Below, in pieces: positions 35,208 through 44,044 of a stretch of DNA of 64,000 nt. Every line of letters starts with the position of its first letter. Positions within the stretch are counted from its first letter, which is position 1. The stretch is from Saprospiraceae bacterium (GTDB taxonomy: Bacteria; Bacteroidota; Bacteroidia; Chitinophagales; Saprospiraceae), in NCBI GenBank assembly GCA_019638385.1, contig JAHBTW010000001.1, positions 186,001-250,000 on the forward strand, read 5' to 3'. The position numbers and the translations under genes were made by a program. The notes under the pieces are model-generated. The model made no database searches. It was not told where the DNA came from and was given only the letters and a program-made list of their open reading frames with translations.

Positions 35208-35531
35208 TTTTGTTATAGTTGTTGATACTTCAATTAAGCACCCTAATAATAACCTGACCGTCGGAAAGTTGCACCAACTACTGGTAATTAGTGTTAATTA
35301 GTGTTAAGCGGTTGATTGTGAGCGGCTCTATGTCCGTTTAGAGCGATGTGTTTCGGTTTTTTGAACAGGCTCCGGCTTAGGGGTAAATTGGTAAAATTGT
35401 TTTATTTTCAAAATTTCTAATCCCCCCGAAGTTCAACCGCCTCCACAAAAAAAATACAGGCCGTATGGAGTTTTGACCCTTTCGCTCTATATTTGCCCAT
35501 CGCTTTCCAAAATCATCAATTCGTCTTTCAC
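35208..35531. other. Divergent control region
   Basis: No gene is seen. The stretch contains a perfect tandem copy of TAATTAGTGT (35285-35304), which could be a regulator site. It also has TATATTTG (35488-35495), a -7-like box 37 bases before the serine hydrolase start. Confidence 0.5.
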
Positions 35532-36749
35532 ATGTTCAGATACTTCGGCGCATTAATATTGGTAGTCATTGCAGCGCTTATCAGCGGCATAGCGGGCACT
35601 AGAGGGAGTGTGCAATTGAGCCTGAGCAGACAGGTGGTAGCCGCTGACAATGTAAAGGCGCCGGTTTTGGATTCGGCTACCCTTGCGTTGGTGGAAAGTT
35701 ACGATCAGCATGTGCTGGAAAGTATGGAAGCCGAACATTTTCCCGGCGCTGCGGTCGTGATTGTAAAAGACGGCGCAGTCATCTTTAGCAAAGGATACGG
35801 CGTGCGCGATCTGAGCACCCGCGACTCCGTCAATGAGCATACCGTTTTTCGGCTGGCCTCGCTTTCCAAAGGGTTTGCCTCCGTTTTAGCGGGTATTTTG
35901 GTAAAAGACGAACTCTTTCAGTGGGACGACCCCGTGCAAAGTCACTTGTCTGATTTTCGCCTGCGCAGCCCCGAATATACTAAGACATTGACCATTCGCC
36001 ACGTTCTCAGCCACACGACGGGCTTGCCGCGCCAAACTTTCTCCAACCTCATTGAAGCCGGCGACTCCTATACCGCCGCCCGCAACCGTTTGCCGGAGGT
36101 GCGCATGACGCACGCGCCCGGCGTGATCTACAACTACCAAAACGTAGCCTATAGCCTCATCGGCGAAATTGCAGAAAAAACGGCCGGCCGCCGTTTCGAG
36201 GAGTTGCTCTACCGGCGCATTTTTCTGCCGCTCGGCATGACCGACGCCGGCGCCGGGTATGCCAACCTGATGCTCGATCCCTCCAACATTGCCAAGCCGC
36301 ATAAGATCGAAAAACAAGCCTATAAGCGCATTGATATCAAACCCAATTATTACGAAGTCTCTCCTGCCGCCGGCGTCAATGCCAGTATCTCCGACATGGG
36401 CAAATGGTTGCTCTTTCTGTTGGGCAATTACCCGGAGGTGCTCGATAAAGAGACTTTGGATACGCTGTATTCCAAACAAATTGCCGTGCCTTTGGCAGAG
36501 AGCAATCACCGATCGTATCCCAATGCCACCGAGGCTTGGTACGGCCTGGGCTGGCGCGGGGTGAAGAGCAACGGCAAACCCGTCATCCATCACGGCGGCT
36601 ATGTGAACGGCTACCGCACCGAAATTGCATTTCTCCCTTCCGAAAATATCGGCATTGCGGTGTTGACCAATGCGCCCTCCTGGTTTATCAACTCCGCATC
36701 GTCGCGCTTCCTGTCCATGTATTGGGGGCTTCCCAATGAAAAAAGTTAA
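35532..36749 (+). CDS. Serine hydrolase of the beta-lactamase/class C family (PBP-like)
   Basis: A 405-residue exported protein. The N-terminal hydrophobic segment (FGALILVVIAALISGIAG) is a signal peptide or anchor. The catalytic SxxK is SLSK (residues 110-113), the Y-x-N is YQN in VIYNYQNVAYS, and the third motif is HHGGYVNGYR. This fits the AmpC/EstB/PBP4* group, which includes esterases and D-Ala-D-Ala-type peptidases as well as lactamases; it is not evidence for resistance. The start at 35532 gives the signal sequence; 35493 is a weaker upstream option. Its end overlaps the RmlD-like gene by 14 bases, so the two are probably translated together. Confidence 0.85.
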   Translation: MFRYFGALILVVIAALISGIAGTRGSVQLSLSRQVVAADNVKAPVLDSATLALVESYDQHVLESMEAEHFPGAAVVIVKDGAVIFSKGYGVRDLSTRDSVNEHTVFRLASLSKGFASVLAGILVKDELFQWDDPVQSHLSDFRLRSPEYTKTLTIRHVLSHTTGLPRQTFSNLIEAGDSYTAARNRLPEVRMTHAPGVIYNYQNVAYSLIGEIAEKTAGRRFEELLYRRIFLPLGMTDAGAGYANLMLDPSNIAKPHKIEKQAYKRIDIKPNYYEVSPAAGVNASISDMGKWLLFLLGNYPEVLDKETLDTLYSKQIAVPLAESNHRSYPNATEAWYGLGWRGVKSNGKPVIHHGGYVNGYRTEIAFLPSENIGIAVLTNAPSWFINSASSRFLSMYWGLPNEKS

Positions 36750-37656
36750 GGTACTCGTCACCGGAGCAGGCGGGCAGGTCGGTAAAGAGTTGCAAACGCT
36801 TGCGACCGCTTTTCCCCTCTTCGACATGACTTTTGCCGATTCGGGGCAACTGAACATCACCGATGCCGGCGCCGTAGCCCGGTTTTTCGATCAAAACCAT
36901 TGGGATTGGCTCATCAATTGCGCCGCTTATACGGCCGTGGACAAAGCGGAGCAGGAGCCGCAACTCGCCCGCCTTGTGAATGCAGAAGGTCCGCGCCTGC
37001 TGGCCCGCGCTTGTTGCGCGCAGGGTTGCCGCATGATTCACCTATCCACCGATTATGTGTATCATACGCAGCAAAACCGCCCTTTTCGCGAAAGCGATCC
37101 CACTCACCCGCGCAGTGTGTATGCCCGCACCAAGCTGGCCGGCGATGATGCCGTGCGGGAAGAATGTCCTGCCGGCGCGCTGGTGCTGCGCACTTCCTGG
37201 GTGTATTCCACATTCGGGCACAATTTTGTAAAAACCATGCTCCGCCTCGGCAGCGAACGGTCGGAATTGAAAGTGGTGGCCGATCAAATCGGCACGCCGA
37301 CCTACGCACGCGATCTGGCGCAGGCTATCCTGGATATGATTTCCGCTGTTGAAAATGGTCGTGTAAGCCCCGATAAACTGCACGGTATTTACCACTACAG
37401 CAACGAAGGCGTGGCGTCCTGGTACGATTTTGCACTCGCTATATTTGAAATCAACGGAATCCCTTGCCGGGTGCTGCCCATTCCCAGTTCCGAATATCCA
37501 ACGCCTGCCCGGAGGCCGCCTTACAGCGTACTCGATAAAACAGCCTGGAAAGCCGTTTTCGGATTGCCGGTCAGGCATTGGCGGGAAGCTTTGCGGGAGT
37601 GTTTAACTCAGCTTAGTGCCGCTGCGGGCGCAAACGCCGGGTCGTCTCCACCGTAG
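36736..37656 (+). CDS. rfbD: dTDP-4-dehydrorhamnose reductase (RmlD family)
   Basis: A 306-residue NAD(P)-binding enzyme of the extended SDR group. The dinucleotide-binding motif is VTGAGGQVGKEL at the N-terminus. WLINCAAYTAVDKAEQE and HLSTDYVYH are typical of RmlD, and the catalytic Y-x-x-x-K is YARTK. The last step of dTDP-L-rhamnose synthesis is the usual reaction. The other rml genes are not next to it, as is often the case in this phylum. It overlaps the preceding gene by 14 bases and the convergent EI24 gene by 44 bases. Confidence 0.88.
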   Translation: MKKVKVLVTGAGGQVGKELQTLATAFPLFDMTFADSGQLNITDAGAVARFFDQNHWDWLINCAAYTAVDKAEQEPQLARLVNAEGPRLLARACCAQGCRMIHLSTDYVYHTQQNRPFRESDPTHPRSVYARTKLAGDDAVREECPAGALVLRTSWVYSTFGHNFVKTMLRLGSERSELKVVADQIGTPTYARDLAQAILDMISAVENGRVSPDKLHGIYHYSNEGVASWYDFALAIFEINGIPCRVLPIPSSEYPTPARRPPYSVLDKTAWKAVFGLPVRHWREALRECLTQLSAAAGANAGSSPP

Positions 37657-38356
37657 CGGCTACGGTGCTGAGCGGCAACGCAAAAAGAAACCCGATGCCG
37701 GTAAAAAGCAGCAACAGAAAAACCGTTCCGTTGCCGATGGCCAACCAGCGATTGCTTCGTGCAAAACGCACACTGTCGCGTACGCTGAAGTGCCGCTCTA
37801 AGGTGTAGTCAATGTTGCCGAACCCGACGTAAAAAGCCTGCACCAGAAAGATCAAAACTGGTGTGGCTAAGCCGATGACGGGAATAAACCCCAATATTAG
37901 CAGCAGCAAAGTGAAAAACAATTCGCGGATGATGTTGCGCAGCGCAATGGTGAGGCCGCGCAGCATGTCTTGTAAAATTTGCGGAATACTGAACCGTACT
38001 TCGTGATAATCGTCGCCGGCCAGATGCCGCTCTATTTTTTCCGACAAGGGCGACATAATGGGCGAAGCCAGCGCCAGCACCAATTGTTTGAACAAGATCA
38101 GGCCGAAACTGAAGATGAGCAGCGCGCTGAAAATGCGGGCGGCGCTTTCGGCCCATTTTTTACCTTCCAAAAATGAAAGCAGGCTAATAATGGCATTCCC
38201 CAAATCGTCCGACAAGCCCCAGGAGGCGCCTACGATGACGATGCCTATTAATATACTGATAAGCCCCGGCGCAAGTAGGTACCCCCACAATCCGAGGCGG
38301 TTTATCAACTTGAGCGCATCTCCGTAAGATGAAATACCGGCAAAAAAGTCCTTCAT
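37613..38356 (-). CDS. EI24/CysZ-like membrane protein
   Basis: A 247-residue protein with about four long hydrophobic segments (WGYLLAPGLISILIGIVIVG, IFSALLIFSFGLILFKQL, LFFTLLLLILGFIPVIG, GTVFLLLLFTGIGFLFALPL). It has the conserved stretch YVGFGNIDYTLERHFSVRDSVRF. This matches the EI24 family, which includes the sulfate permease CysZ; sulfate transport here is only possible by family. Its 3' end overlaps that of rfbD on the other strand. Confidence 0.82.
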   Translation of the reverse strand: MKDFFAGISSYGDALKLINRLGLWGYLLAPGLISILIGIVIVGASWGLSDDLGNAIISLLSFLEGKKWAESAARIFSALLIFSFGLILFKQLVLALASPIMSPLSEKIERHLAGDDYHEVRFSIPQILQDMLRGLTIALRNIIRELFFTLLLLILGFIPVIGLATPVLIFLVQAFYVGFGNIDYTLERHFSVRDSVRFARSNRWLAIGNGTVFLLLLFTGIGFLFALPLSTVAATVETTRRLRPQRH

Positions 38357-38401
38357 GGCGCGATCATTTTCGGGGCAAATTACGGCTTTCCTGCATTCTT
38401 C

Positions 38402-38440
38402 AAAAAAGAACGGCTCCCCGCATTGCTGCCGGGAGCCGTT
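38402..38440 (-). terminator. Strong hairpin with T-run on the minus strand
   Basis: AACGGCTCCC and GGGAGCCGTT form a 10-bp stem with a 12-base loop, followed on the minus strand by C and six T. No minus-strand protein gene ends here, so it may close an unannotated minus-strand transcript (38441-38560), or it may insulate the EI24 gene. Confidence 0.65.
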
Positions 38441-38595
38441 GCCTTACACTCACTGGTTAAGAAACGAAAACATGCGCTTTGGCAAGCGCCATGCAATGAT
38501 AACGCCGAAGCGCTGAAATAGTGCGCAAAGCCCTTTATTTATTTTGAAAATCTGACTGCCAGACGGGGAAATGGGCTTTAATCCGGCAAAAGGCA

Positions 38596-38786
38596 AAAGG
38601 CAAGTCCATGTTGCGCCGTTGCGAGCCCCAACCCTACGTTGCGCCGTTGCGACCCCCAACCCTACGTTGCGCCGTTGCGCCGTTGCGAGCCAAAAAAAAC
38701 ACGTTGCGCCGTTGCGATCCCAAAACCCACTTTGCGTCTCTGCGCCTTTGCGAGCCTCCTCAAAACCTACGTTGCGCCGTTGCGTC
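38596..38786. repeat. Degenerate tandem repeats of TGCGCCGTTGCG
   Basis: Five or more copies of (ACG)TTGCGCCGTTGCGA, spaced by 10-20 bases of A/C-rich sequence (e.g. CCCCAACCCTAC), plus a related copy reading TTTGCGTCTCTGCGCCTTTG. No protein gene is supported here. It lies upstream of the SDR gene. Confidence 0.75.
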
Positions 38787-38826
38787 CCCTAAAACCCGCC
38801 TCACCTTCCACTTCCACATAAACGCC

Positions 38827-38834
38827 TATATTTG
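38827..38834 (+). promoter_or_regulatory. Putative -7 promoter element
   Basis: TATATTTG fits TAnnTTTG, 34 bases before the SDR start at 38869. No -33 TTTG is seen; the upstream side is repeat DNA. Confidence 0.4.
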
Positions 38835-38868
38835 CCGCCGTTTGAAAAGAAAAGGAGTTGAAAGAACA

Positions 38869-39666
38869 ATGAATAACGCATTTACCCTCGTTACCGGCGC
38901 CAGTATGGGCATTGGTAAGAACATGGCCACCGAGTGTGCCCGCCGCGGCCGAAACGTCCTGCTTACTGCGCTGGAAGAACCTTTACTCGCCACATTATCT
39001 GAGGCGCTGCGACACGATTATGGTGTAACAACAGATTACCTGGCCGTTGATCTTTCCGCCGCAGACGGCCCGCAAAAAGTGTACGACTGGTGTATAGCGA
39101 AAGGCTACGAAGTAAATATGCTTTTGAGTAATGCCGGCATCGGTATGGGAGGATTGTTGGAAAAAAACAATCTGGAGACCTACCGCACCATGCTCCGGCT
39201 CAACAACCAGGCTGCATTTGAACTGACGTACTTTTTTCTGCCGATGCTCAAAGCACAGCCCGAAGGGCACATCCTCTACACCAGCAGCATGGAAGGCACA
39301 TTGCCCATACCCAACAAAGCGGCGTACACCGGCACAAAGCACTTTCTGTACGGTTTTTCGCTCGCTCTGCGCGAAGAGTTGCGCCCCTTCGGCGTGCATG
39401 TCAGCGTATTGTGCCCCGGACCGGTGCCGACCCACGCCGGCAGCATAGCCCGCATGAAATCTCAGGGAAAAATAGCCCAGTTGATGTCTGAGTTGCCCGA
39501 AGATGTAGCGCGCAAAGGAATAAATGGACTATTGGCCAAAAAACAAGTGATCGTACCGGGCCTGCTGCCCACTATCCTGGAACGGTTGGCGCGGCTCATT
39601 CCCAGAGGGCTTAAAATGCGCCTCATGGCCAAAGCCTTCAGCAAGTTTGCAGAGATTCAGGAGTGA
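38869..39666 (+). CDS. Short-chain dehydrogenase/reductase
   Basis: A 265-residue classical SDR. The cofactor motif is TGASMGIGKN (residues ~8-17), followed by NAGIG. The catalytic Ser lies in YTSSMEG and the Y-x-x-x-K is YTGTK. The start at 38869 is chosen because upstream in-frame sequence is repeat DNA. The substrate is unknown; a ketoacyl- or steroid-like oxidoreductase is the usual annotation. Convergent with the next gene (29-base gap). Confidence 0.88.
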   Translation: MNNAFTLVTGASMGIGKNMATECARRGRNVLLTALEEPLLATLSEALRHDYGVTTDYLAVDLSAADGPQKVYDWCIAKGYEVNMLLSNAGIGMGGLLEKNNLETYRTMLRLNNQAAFELTYFFLPMLKAQPEGHILYTSSMEGTLPIPNKAAYTGTKHFLYGFSLALREELRPFGVHVSVLCPGPVPTHAGSIARMKSQGKIAQLMSELPEDVARKGINGLLAKKQVIVPGLLPTILERLARLIPRGLKMRLMAKAFSKFAEIQE

Positions 39667-39695
39667 ATTGTCTGTGTGGCTGCAAGGGCTACCGG

Positions 39696-40607
39696 TCATA
39701 TTTTCCTTACGAGTAAATCGAGGATTGCCGGTTCCAATTCGGGGAAATCAAAGCGAAAACCCGTCTGCTCTGTCTTTTTGGAAGACACCCGCGTGCTGTT
39801 TAGTACCACATCGGCCATTTCGCCCATAGCGAACCTGAGGGCAAAGGCCGGGGCCGGTACGAGAATTTGCGGCCGGTTCATGGCTCGCATGAGGGCAGCA
39901 GCAAAAGCTTTATTGGGCGTGGGATTGGGTGCAACGGCGTTGTACATTCCGGCCATATCAGAATGCTCAATGGCATAAAGAAATAAGCGACACACATCGT
40001 CAATGTGTATCCAGGAATACCATTGGCTGCCGTCGCCGAAGTAAGTGCCCGCTCCAAGCCGCGCCGGCATCAACATCTTTTCCAACGCCCCGCCCTGAGT
40101 GCTCAGCACAATGCCGATGCGCAAGGCAACTGCCCGAATGCCGGTGCTTGCGACTTCCTGAACGGCTTTTTCCCATTCTATACAGCTTTCAGCGAGGAAG
40201 CCGCGGCCGGGTGCTGCATTTTCCTCCAGAATAGTATCGCTGCGGTCGCCGTAATAACCGATGGCAGCGCCGGAAAGATAGCACTGCGGCGCATGGCCGG
40301 TGTGCCGGAAACTCTCCAACAGCAGGCGCGCACTGTTTACCCGACTGTCAATGATCTCGCGTTTGCGGGCATCGGTCCAGCAGGCATCGGCTATGCCGGC
40401 CCCGGCCAGATTAATGACTACATCGGCCCGGCGCACTGCTTCGTGGTCAATGACACCGCGAGCAGGATCCCATTCGTAAACCGGAACAGGACCGGAATGA
40501 GAGGCCCGCCGACTCAGAAGGCTTACCTCATGTCCTTGTTGTTGTAGCAATTGGCGAAGGCAGCTGCCGATAAGCCCGGTACCGCCGGCGAGGAGAATGG
40601 ATGCCAT
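39696..40607 (-). CDS. TIGR01777-type epimerase (YfcH/SDR39U1 family)
   Basis: A 303-residue extended SDR. The N-terminal GGTGLIGSCLRQLL binds the dinucleotide. VINLAGAGIADACWTDARKR and LSGAAIGYYGDRSDTILEE are the family signatures, and GAGTYFGDGSQWYSWIHIDD is typical of its C-terminal half. Length is normal. The reaction is not established for the family. Divergent from the peptide-binding lipoprotein gene (152 bases). Confidence 0.9.
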   Translation of the reverse strand: MASILLAGGTGLIGSCLRQLLQQQGHEVSLLSRRASHSGPVPVYEWDPARGVIDHEAVRRADVVINLAGAGIADACWTDARKREIIDSRVNSARLLLESFRHTGHAPQCYLSGAAIGYYGDRSDTILEENAAPGRGFLAESCIEWEKAVQEVASTGIRAVALRIGIVLSTQGGALEKMLMPARLGAGTYFGDGSQWYSWIHIDDVCRLFLYAIEHSDMAGMYNAVAPNPTPNKAFAAALMRAMNRPQILVPAPAFALRFAMGEMADVVLNSTRVSSKKTEQTGFRFDFPELEPAILDLLVRKI

Positions 40608-40719
40608 AACGCTTGTTTTGCCCTTCCAACAAACGCCCCTGCACTTGGTTCAAGCGAGCTTCTCCGCTGCTGCTGAATAAATATACACAACTGCATACTT
40701 GCGCTTCAATAATTGGCCG

Positions 40720-40727
40720 TACTTTTG
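40720..40727 (+). promoter_or_regulatory. Putative -7 promoter element
   Basis: TACTTTTG fits TAnnTTTG and lies 33 bases before the start of the binding-protein gene. The -33 region is not clear. Confidence 0.4.
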
Positions 40728-40759
40728 TGCAATTGCAAAAACACGATAAAAAATTACCC

Positions 40760-42502
40760 ATGAGATTCGCTACCTCCCATTGGATGCTCTGCATCGCACT
40801 CCTTTTTAGTCTCATTTCCTGCAAGCGCGAACCTGCCGTTGATTTCAAACGGACGGACAACTCCGTTATCATGCGATTGGAAGCCGACCCCGACCGGCTC
40901 AACCCGGTGCTTTCTACCACCGCTTATGCAAGGGCCATTTACGAGCAAATTTTTTCTTACCTGGTGGTACAAAACCCCGTCACGCTCGAATTCATGCCGC
41001 AGCTTGCAACGGCCCTGCCCGAACGCAGCGAAACGCCCGAAGGCCTCATCGCTTATACTTATGAGATTCGGAAAGAAGCCGAGTGGGACAACGGTACGCC
41101 GGTGACGGCCAATGACTACATCTTTACGCTCAAAGCGGCGCTCAACCCGCGCGTGCCGGCGCAGCGCATCCGCCCTTATCTGGCTTTTATCAAAAGCATC
41201 ACGGTGGACCCGTCCAACCCGAAGCGCTTTACGGCATATACCGAAAAATACATTCTGGCAGAAGAAGCCATCGGAAGCGCGCTGCCGGTATTGCCGGAGT
41301 ATCAGTTTGACCCGGAGGGCCTGTTGCGCAACATTCCCATTGCGCAATTTCTCGACCCGGAAGGCATTGCCGCACTGGCCGAGAGCGATGATCGCCTCAC
41401 GAAATTTGCAGAAACATTCGGTTCTGAGCAACTCTCCCGCGAGCCTTCCGGCGTGATCGGCTCCGGCCCGTACCGGCTCGATTCCTGGGAAACAGGGCAA
41501 CGGGTAGTGCTCAGCAAAAAAGATAAGTGGTGGGGAAGCAAGCTCGCCAAAAATGCACCGGCTTTGGAGGCCTTTCCCGATCAGCTCGTTTTTAAAGTTA
41601 TTACCGACAACGTGGCCGCGCTCAATGCGCTCAAAGCGGAGGAAATTGACGCCGTTTCTACCATTGATCCCAAAGATTTTATGGAGTTGCAACAAACGCC
41701 GTTGGTCAACGAGCGCTATAATTTGCATGCGCCTTTGGCACTTATTTCTTATTTCATCTACGTCAATACCACCAATCCTAAGCTGGCCGATAAAAAAGTG
41801 AGGCAGGCCCTGGCACACACCGTCAATCCCGATGAGATCATCGAAAATGTGTTTTACGGATTCGGCCAACGCATCACCGGCCCTGCACACCCCTCGGTAC
41901 CGTACTACAATAAAGACCTCGCGCTCATTCCTTTCAACCTCGAAAAGGCCAAAGCGCTGCTGGCAGAAGCCGGTTGGGCCGATACCGACAACAACGGTTT
42001 TGTGGACAAAGAAATAGACGGCCGACGGGAAGAACTGAAGTTGACCTATCTCATGTCGGCAGGCAACGAGCGTTCCAAAAACATTGCATTGCTGTTGCAA
42101 GACAATGCCAAAAAAGCCGGCATCAACATTGAGCTGATTGCAAAAGAAACCACTGCTGTTTTTGATGATCTCAAAAAACGCAATTATGACCTCGGCGGCG
42201 GCGGACGCTCCCTGCCCAATACCTTGTGGGACCCGCGCCAAAACTGGCACTCGGAAGGCGACAACCGCACCGGCTTCGGTACCCCCGAAACCGACGCGCT
42301 CATTGATGAAATCCGTGTGACGGTAGATCCGGCCGTGCGCACGCCCAAGTACCAAAAACTGCAATCCATCATCTACGACGAGCAGCCCGAAATTTACCTG
42401 CTCGCTCCGCAGGATCGCATTGCGATACACAAGCGCTTCGAGGTGGAGATATCTTCGGTTTATCCGGGATACAGCCTCAACCGAATGCGGTTGAAAAAGT
42501 AA
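40760..42502 (+). CDS. Peptide-type ABC transporter substrate-binding lipoprotein (SBP family 5)
   Basis: A 580-residue lipoprotein; the lipobox is LLFSLISC, with the mature protein starting at that Cys. It has the SBP_bac_5 fold: TYEIRKEAEWDNGTPVTAND (the family signature) in the N-terminal lobe, GSGPYRLDSWETGQRVVLSK, and a C-terminal domain with VRQALAHTVNPDEII. The start at 40760 (MRFATSHW) gives the signal peptide. It is followed after 27 bases by the permease gene, so the two form an operon. The likely ligand is oligopeptide or dipeptide, by family only. Confidence 0.9.
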   Translation: MRFATSHWMLCIALLFSLISCKREPAVDFKRTDNSVIMRLEADPDRLNPVLSTTAYARAIYEQIFSYLVVQNPVTLEFMPQLATALPERSETPEGLIAYTYEIRKEAEWDNGTPVTANDYIFTLKAALNPRVPAQRIRPYLAFIKSITVDPSNPKRFTAYTEKYILAEEAIGSALPVLPEYQFDPEGLLRNIPIAQFLDPEGIAALAESDDRLTKFAETFGSEQLSREPSGVIGSGPYRLDSWETGQRVVLSKKDKWWGSKLAKNAPALEAFPDQLVFKVITDNVAALNALKAEEIDAVSTIDPKDFMELQQTPLVNERYNLHAPLALISYFIYVNTTNPKLADKKVRQALAHTVNPDEIIENVFYGFGQRITGPAHPSVPYYNKDLALIPFNLEKAKALLAEAGWADTDNNGFVDKEIDGRREELKLTYLMSAGNERSKNIALLLQDNAKKAGINIELIAKETTAVFDDLKKRNYDLGGGGRSLPNTLWDPRQNWHSEGDNRTGFGTPETDALIDEIRVTVDPAVRTPKYQKLQSIIYDEQPEIYLLAPQDRIAIHKRFEVEISSVYPGYSLNRMRLKK

Positions 42503-42529
42503 AAACATTTTCCTTGCAGAAACCATGAT

Positions 42530-43948
42530 ATGATCCGGTACCTGCTCAAGCGCATATTGATTTTTGTACCCACGCTCCTGGTGGTCTCTCTGCTGGCATT
42601 TGCATTGAGCAAAATGGCGCCCGGCGATCCGGTGGAATTGCGCCAAAGCGCTGCCTCTGTGCCCATTGCGTCGGATGCGCGCGAATCGGACCGGATTTAC
42701 GCCGAAACGGCTCGCCTCATGGGCCTGGATAAACCGGTGTTTTATTTTTCATTGTCATCGGCGGCCTATCCGGATACCTTGCACCTCGTACTGCGCCGCG
42801 ACCGCCGCGAAACGCTGCGCCGCCTCATCGGGATATATGGCAATTGGCCTGCCGTGCAAAGCTATTACAATGCCGTCGGCGTAGCAGAACGCGCCGTAGC
42901 CGCTGCTCCCCCGCAAACGGGGTACGCCCTCGGCAAGCCTCTGCGCGATTTGTATTTGCTCCACGAAGAAAGAACCGTGCGGGCGCGCCTTGATACCTTG
43001 CAAGCTGCGCTACAACGGGATACTGTGCTGCAAGGGCCGCCCCGCGAAAGCATTGAAGCGCTGCAAAAGCATTTCGACTACCTCGCCGCATCGCCTGCCC
43101 GCGAGCGGCTCTATCGCCCTGCCTTTCAATGGCATGGGGTTGAGAATCAATACCACGCCTGGATTTCGGGCTACCTGCACGGTAATTTCGGCGCTTCCTA
43201 TCAGGATGGTCGCCCCGTGCGCAACAAGGTAGCCGACGCGCTCCGCTGGACGCTGCTGCTGAATCTCATCGCACTCGTGTTTGCCTTTGGCATGGCCATA
43301 CCGGTGGGCGTGTGGTCGGCGACCGGGGCAGGTGGGCGCTTCGACCGGGGCGCTACGGTACTGCTTTTTATGCTCTACTCGCTGCCGCTGTTTTGGGTGG
43401 CCACGCTTTTGCAGGTATTCTTCACCACGCCGGAGTACGGTATGGATTGGTTTCCCACTTCCGGCCTGAGCGAATTGCCGGGTACTGCATCCTGGGGCAA
43501 GCGCTTCATGAATCAGGCGGCGCATTTGTTCCTGCCGGTGTTTTGTCTCACTTACGGTTCATTGGCGTTTATCTCCCGGCAGATGCGCGGAGGAATGTTA
43601 CAGGTATTGGATCAGGATTACATCCGTACGGCACGCGCCAAAGGATTGCCGGAAGGCCGGGTGATCTGGAAACACGCTTTTCGCAATGCCATATTTCCCA
43701 TCATTACGCTCATCGGTTCCATATTCCCTTCTGTGCTGGCGGGTTCGGTGGTCATAGAGGTCATTTTCGGCATTCCCGGCATGGGCAAACTGACGGTGGA
43801 CGCCATCTTTGCCCGCGACTGGCCGGTCGTATTTGCCGTGCTGATGATGGCATCGGTGCTCACGGTCATCGGGCTGTTGGTAGCAGATATGCTGTACGCC
43901 TGGGCGGATCCGAGGGTGCGGTTTAGGGGCAGAGGGCAGAGGGCATAG
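42530..43948 (+). CDS. Peptide-type ABC transporter permease (OppB/DppB family) with large periplasmic insertion
   Basis: A 472-residue permease, well above the usual 305-340. The N-terminus (MIRYLLKRILIFVPTLLVVS) and the six-segment core are typical, with the EAA-like loop in VIFGIPGMGKLTVDAIFARD and SAVRIVT-type residues in YIRTARAKGLPEGRVIW. The extra length lies between membrane segment 1 and the core (about residues 60-215), a hydrophilic helical stretch that should be periplasmic. It belongs with the lipoprotein just upstream. The second permease and the ATPases are not in this window. Confidence 0.88.
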   Translation: MIRYLLKRILIFVPTLLVVSLLAFALSKMAPGDPVELRQSAASVPIASDARESDRIYAETARLMGLDKPVFYFSLSSAAYPDTLHLVLRRDRRETLRRLIGIYGNWPAVQSYYNAVGVAERAVAAAPPQTGYALGKPLRDLYLLHEERTVRARLDTLQAALQRDTVLQGPPRESIEALQKHFDYLAASPARERLYRPAFQWHGVENQYHAWISGYLHGNFGASYQDGRPVRNKVADALRWTLLLNLIALVFAFGMAIPVGVWSATGAGGRFDRGATVLLFMLYSLPLFWVATLLQVFFTTPEYGMDWFPTSGLSELPGTASWGKRFMNQAAHLFLPVFCLTYGSLAFISRQMRGGMLQVLDQDYIRTARAKGLPEGRVIWKHAFRNAIFPIITLIGSIFPSVLAGSVVIEVIFGIPGMGKLTVDAIFARDWPVVFAVLMMASVLTVIGLLVADMLYAWADPRVRFRGRGQRA

Positions 43949-44044
43949 AGTGGGGCAAGGGGCAAAAGGCAAATTGGCAACCCGGCTTCGGCGGATGAAA
44001 CCCCAAAACCATAAAACAGTAGAGCCAGAAAAAAGAAGAACAAT
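43949..44044. repeat. Low-complexity GGGCA-rich spacer
   Basis: A run of GGGCAGAGGGCAGAGGGCAT, then AGAGTGGGGCAAGGGGCAAAAGG, resembling the spacers at 5265-5300 and 9256-9297. No gene. Confidence 0.5.

Noticed and set aside
38596..38786. Repeat array taken as a possible CRISPR
   Set aside because: Repeats are too short (12-16 bases) and variable, spacers are 10-20 bases of similar A/C-rich sequence, and no cas gene is near.
40754..42646. A 630-codon open frame on the minus strand opposite the peptide-binding lipoprotein gene
   Set aside because: It is fully antisense to a gene with clear family motifs, and its translation shows no domain; long antisense frames are common in GC-richer DNA.
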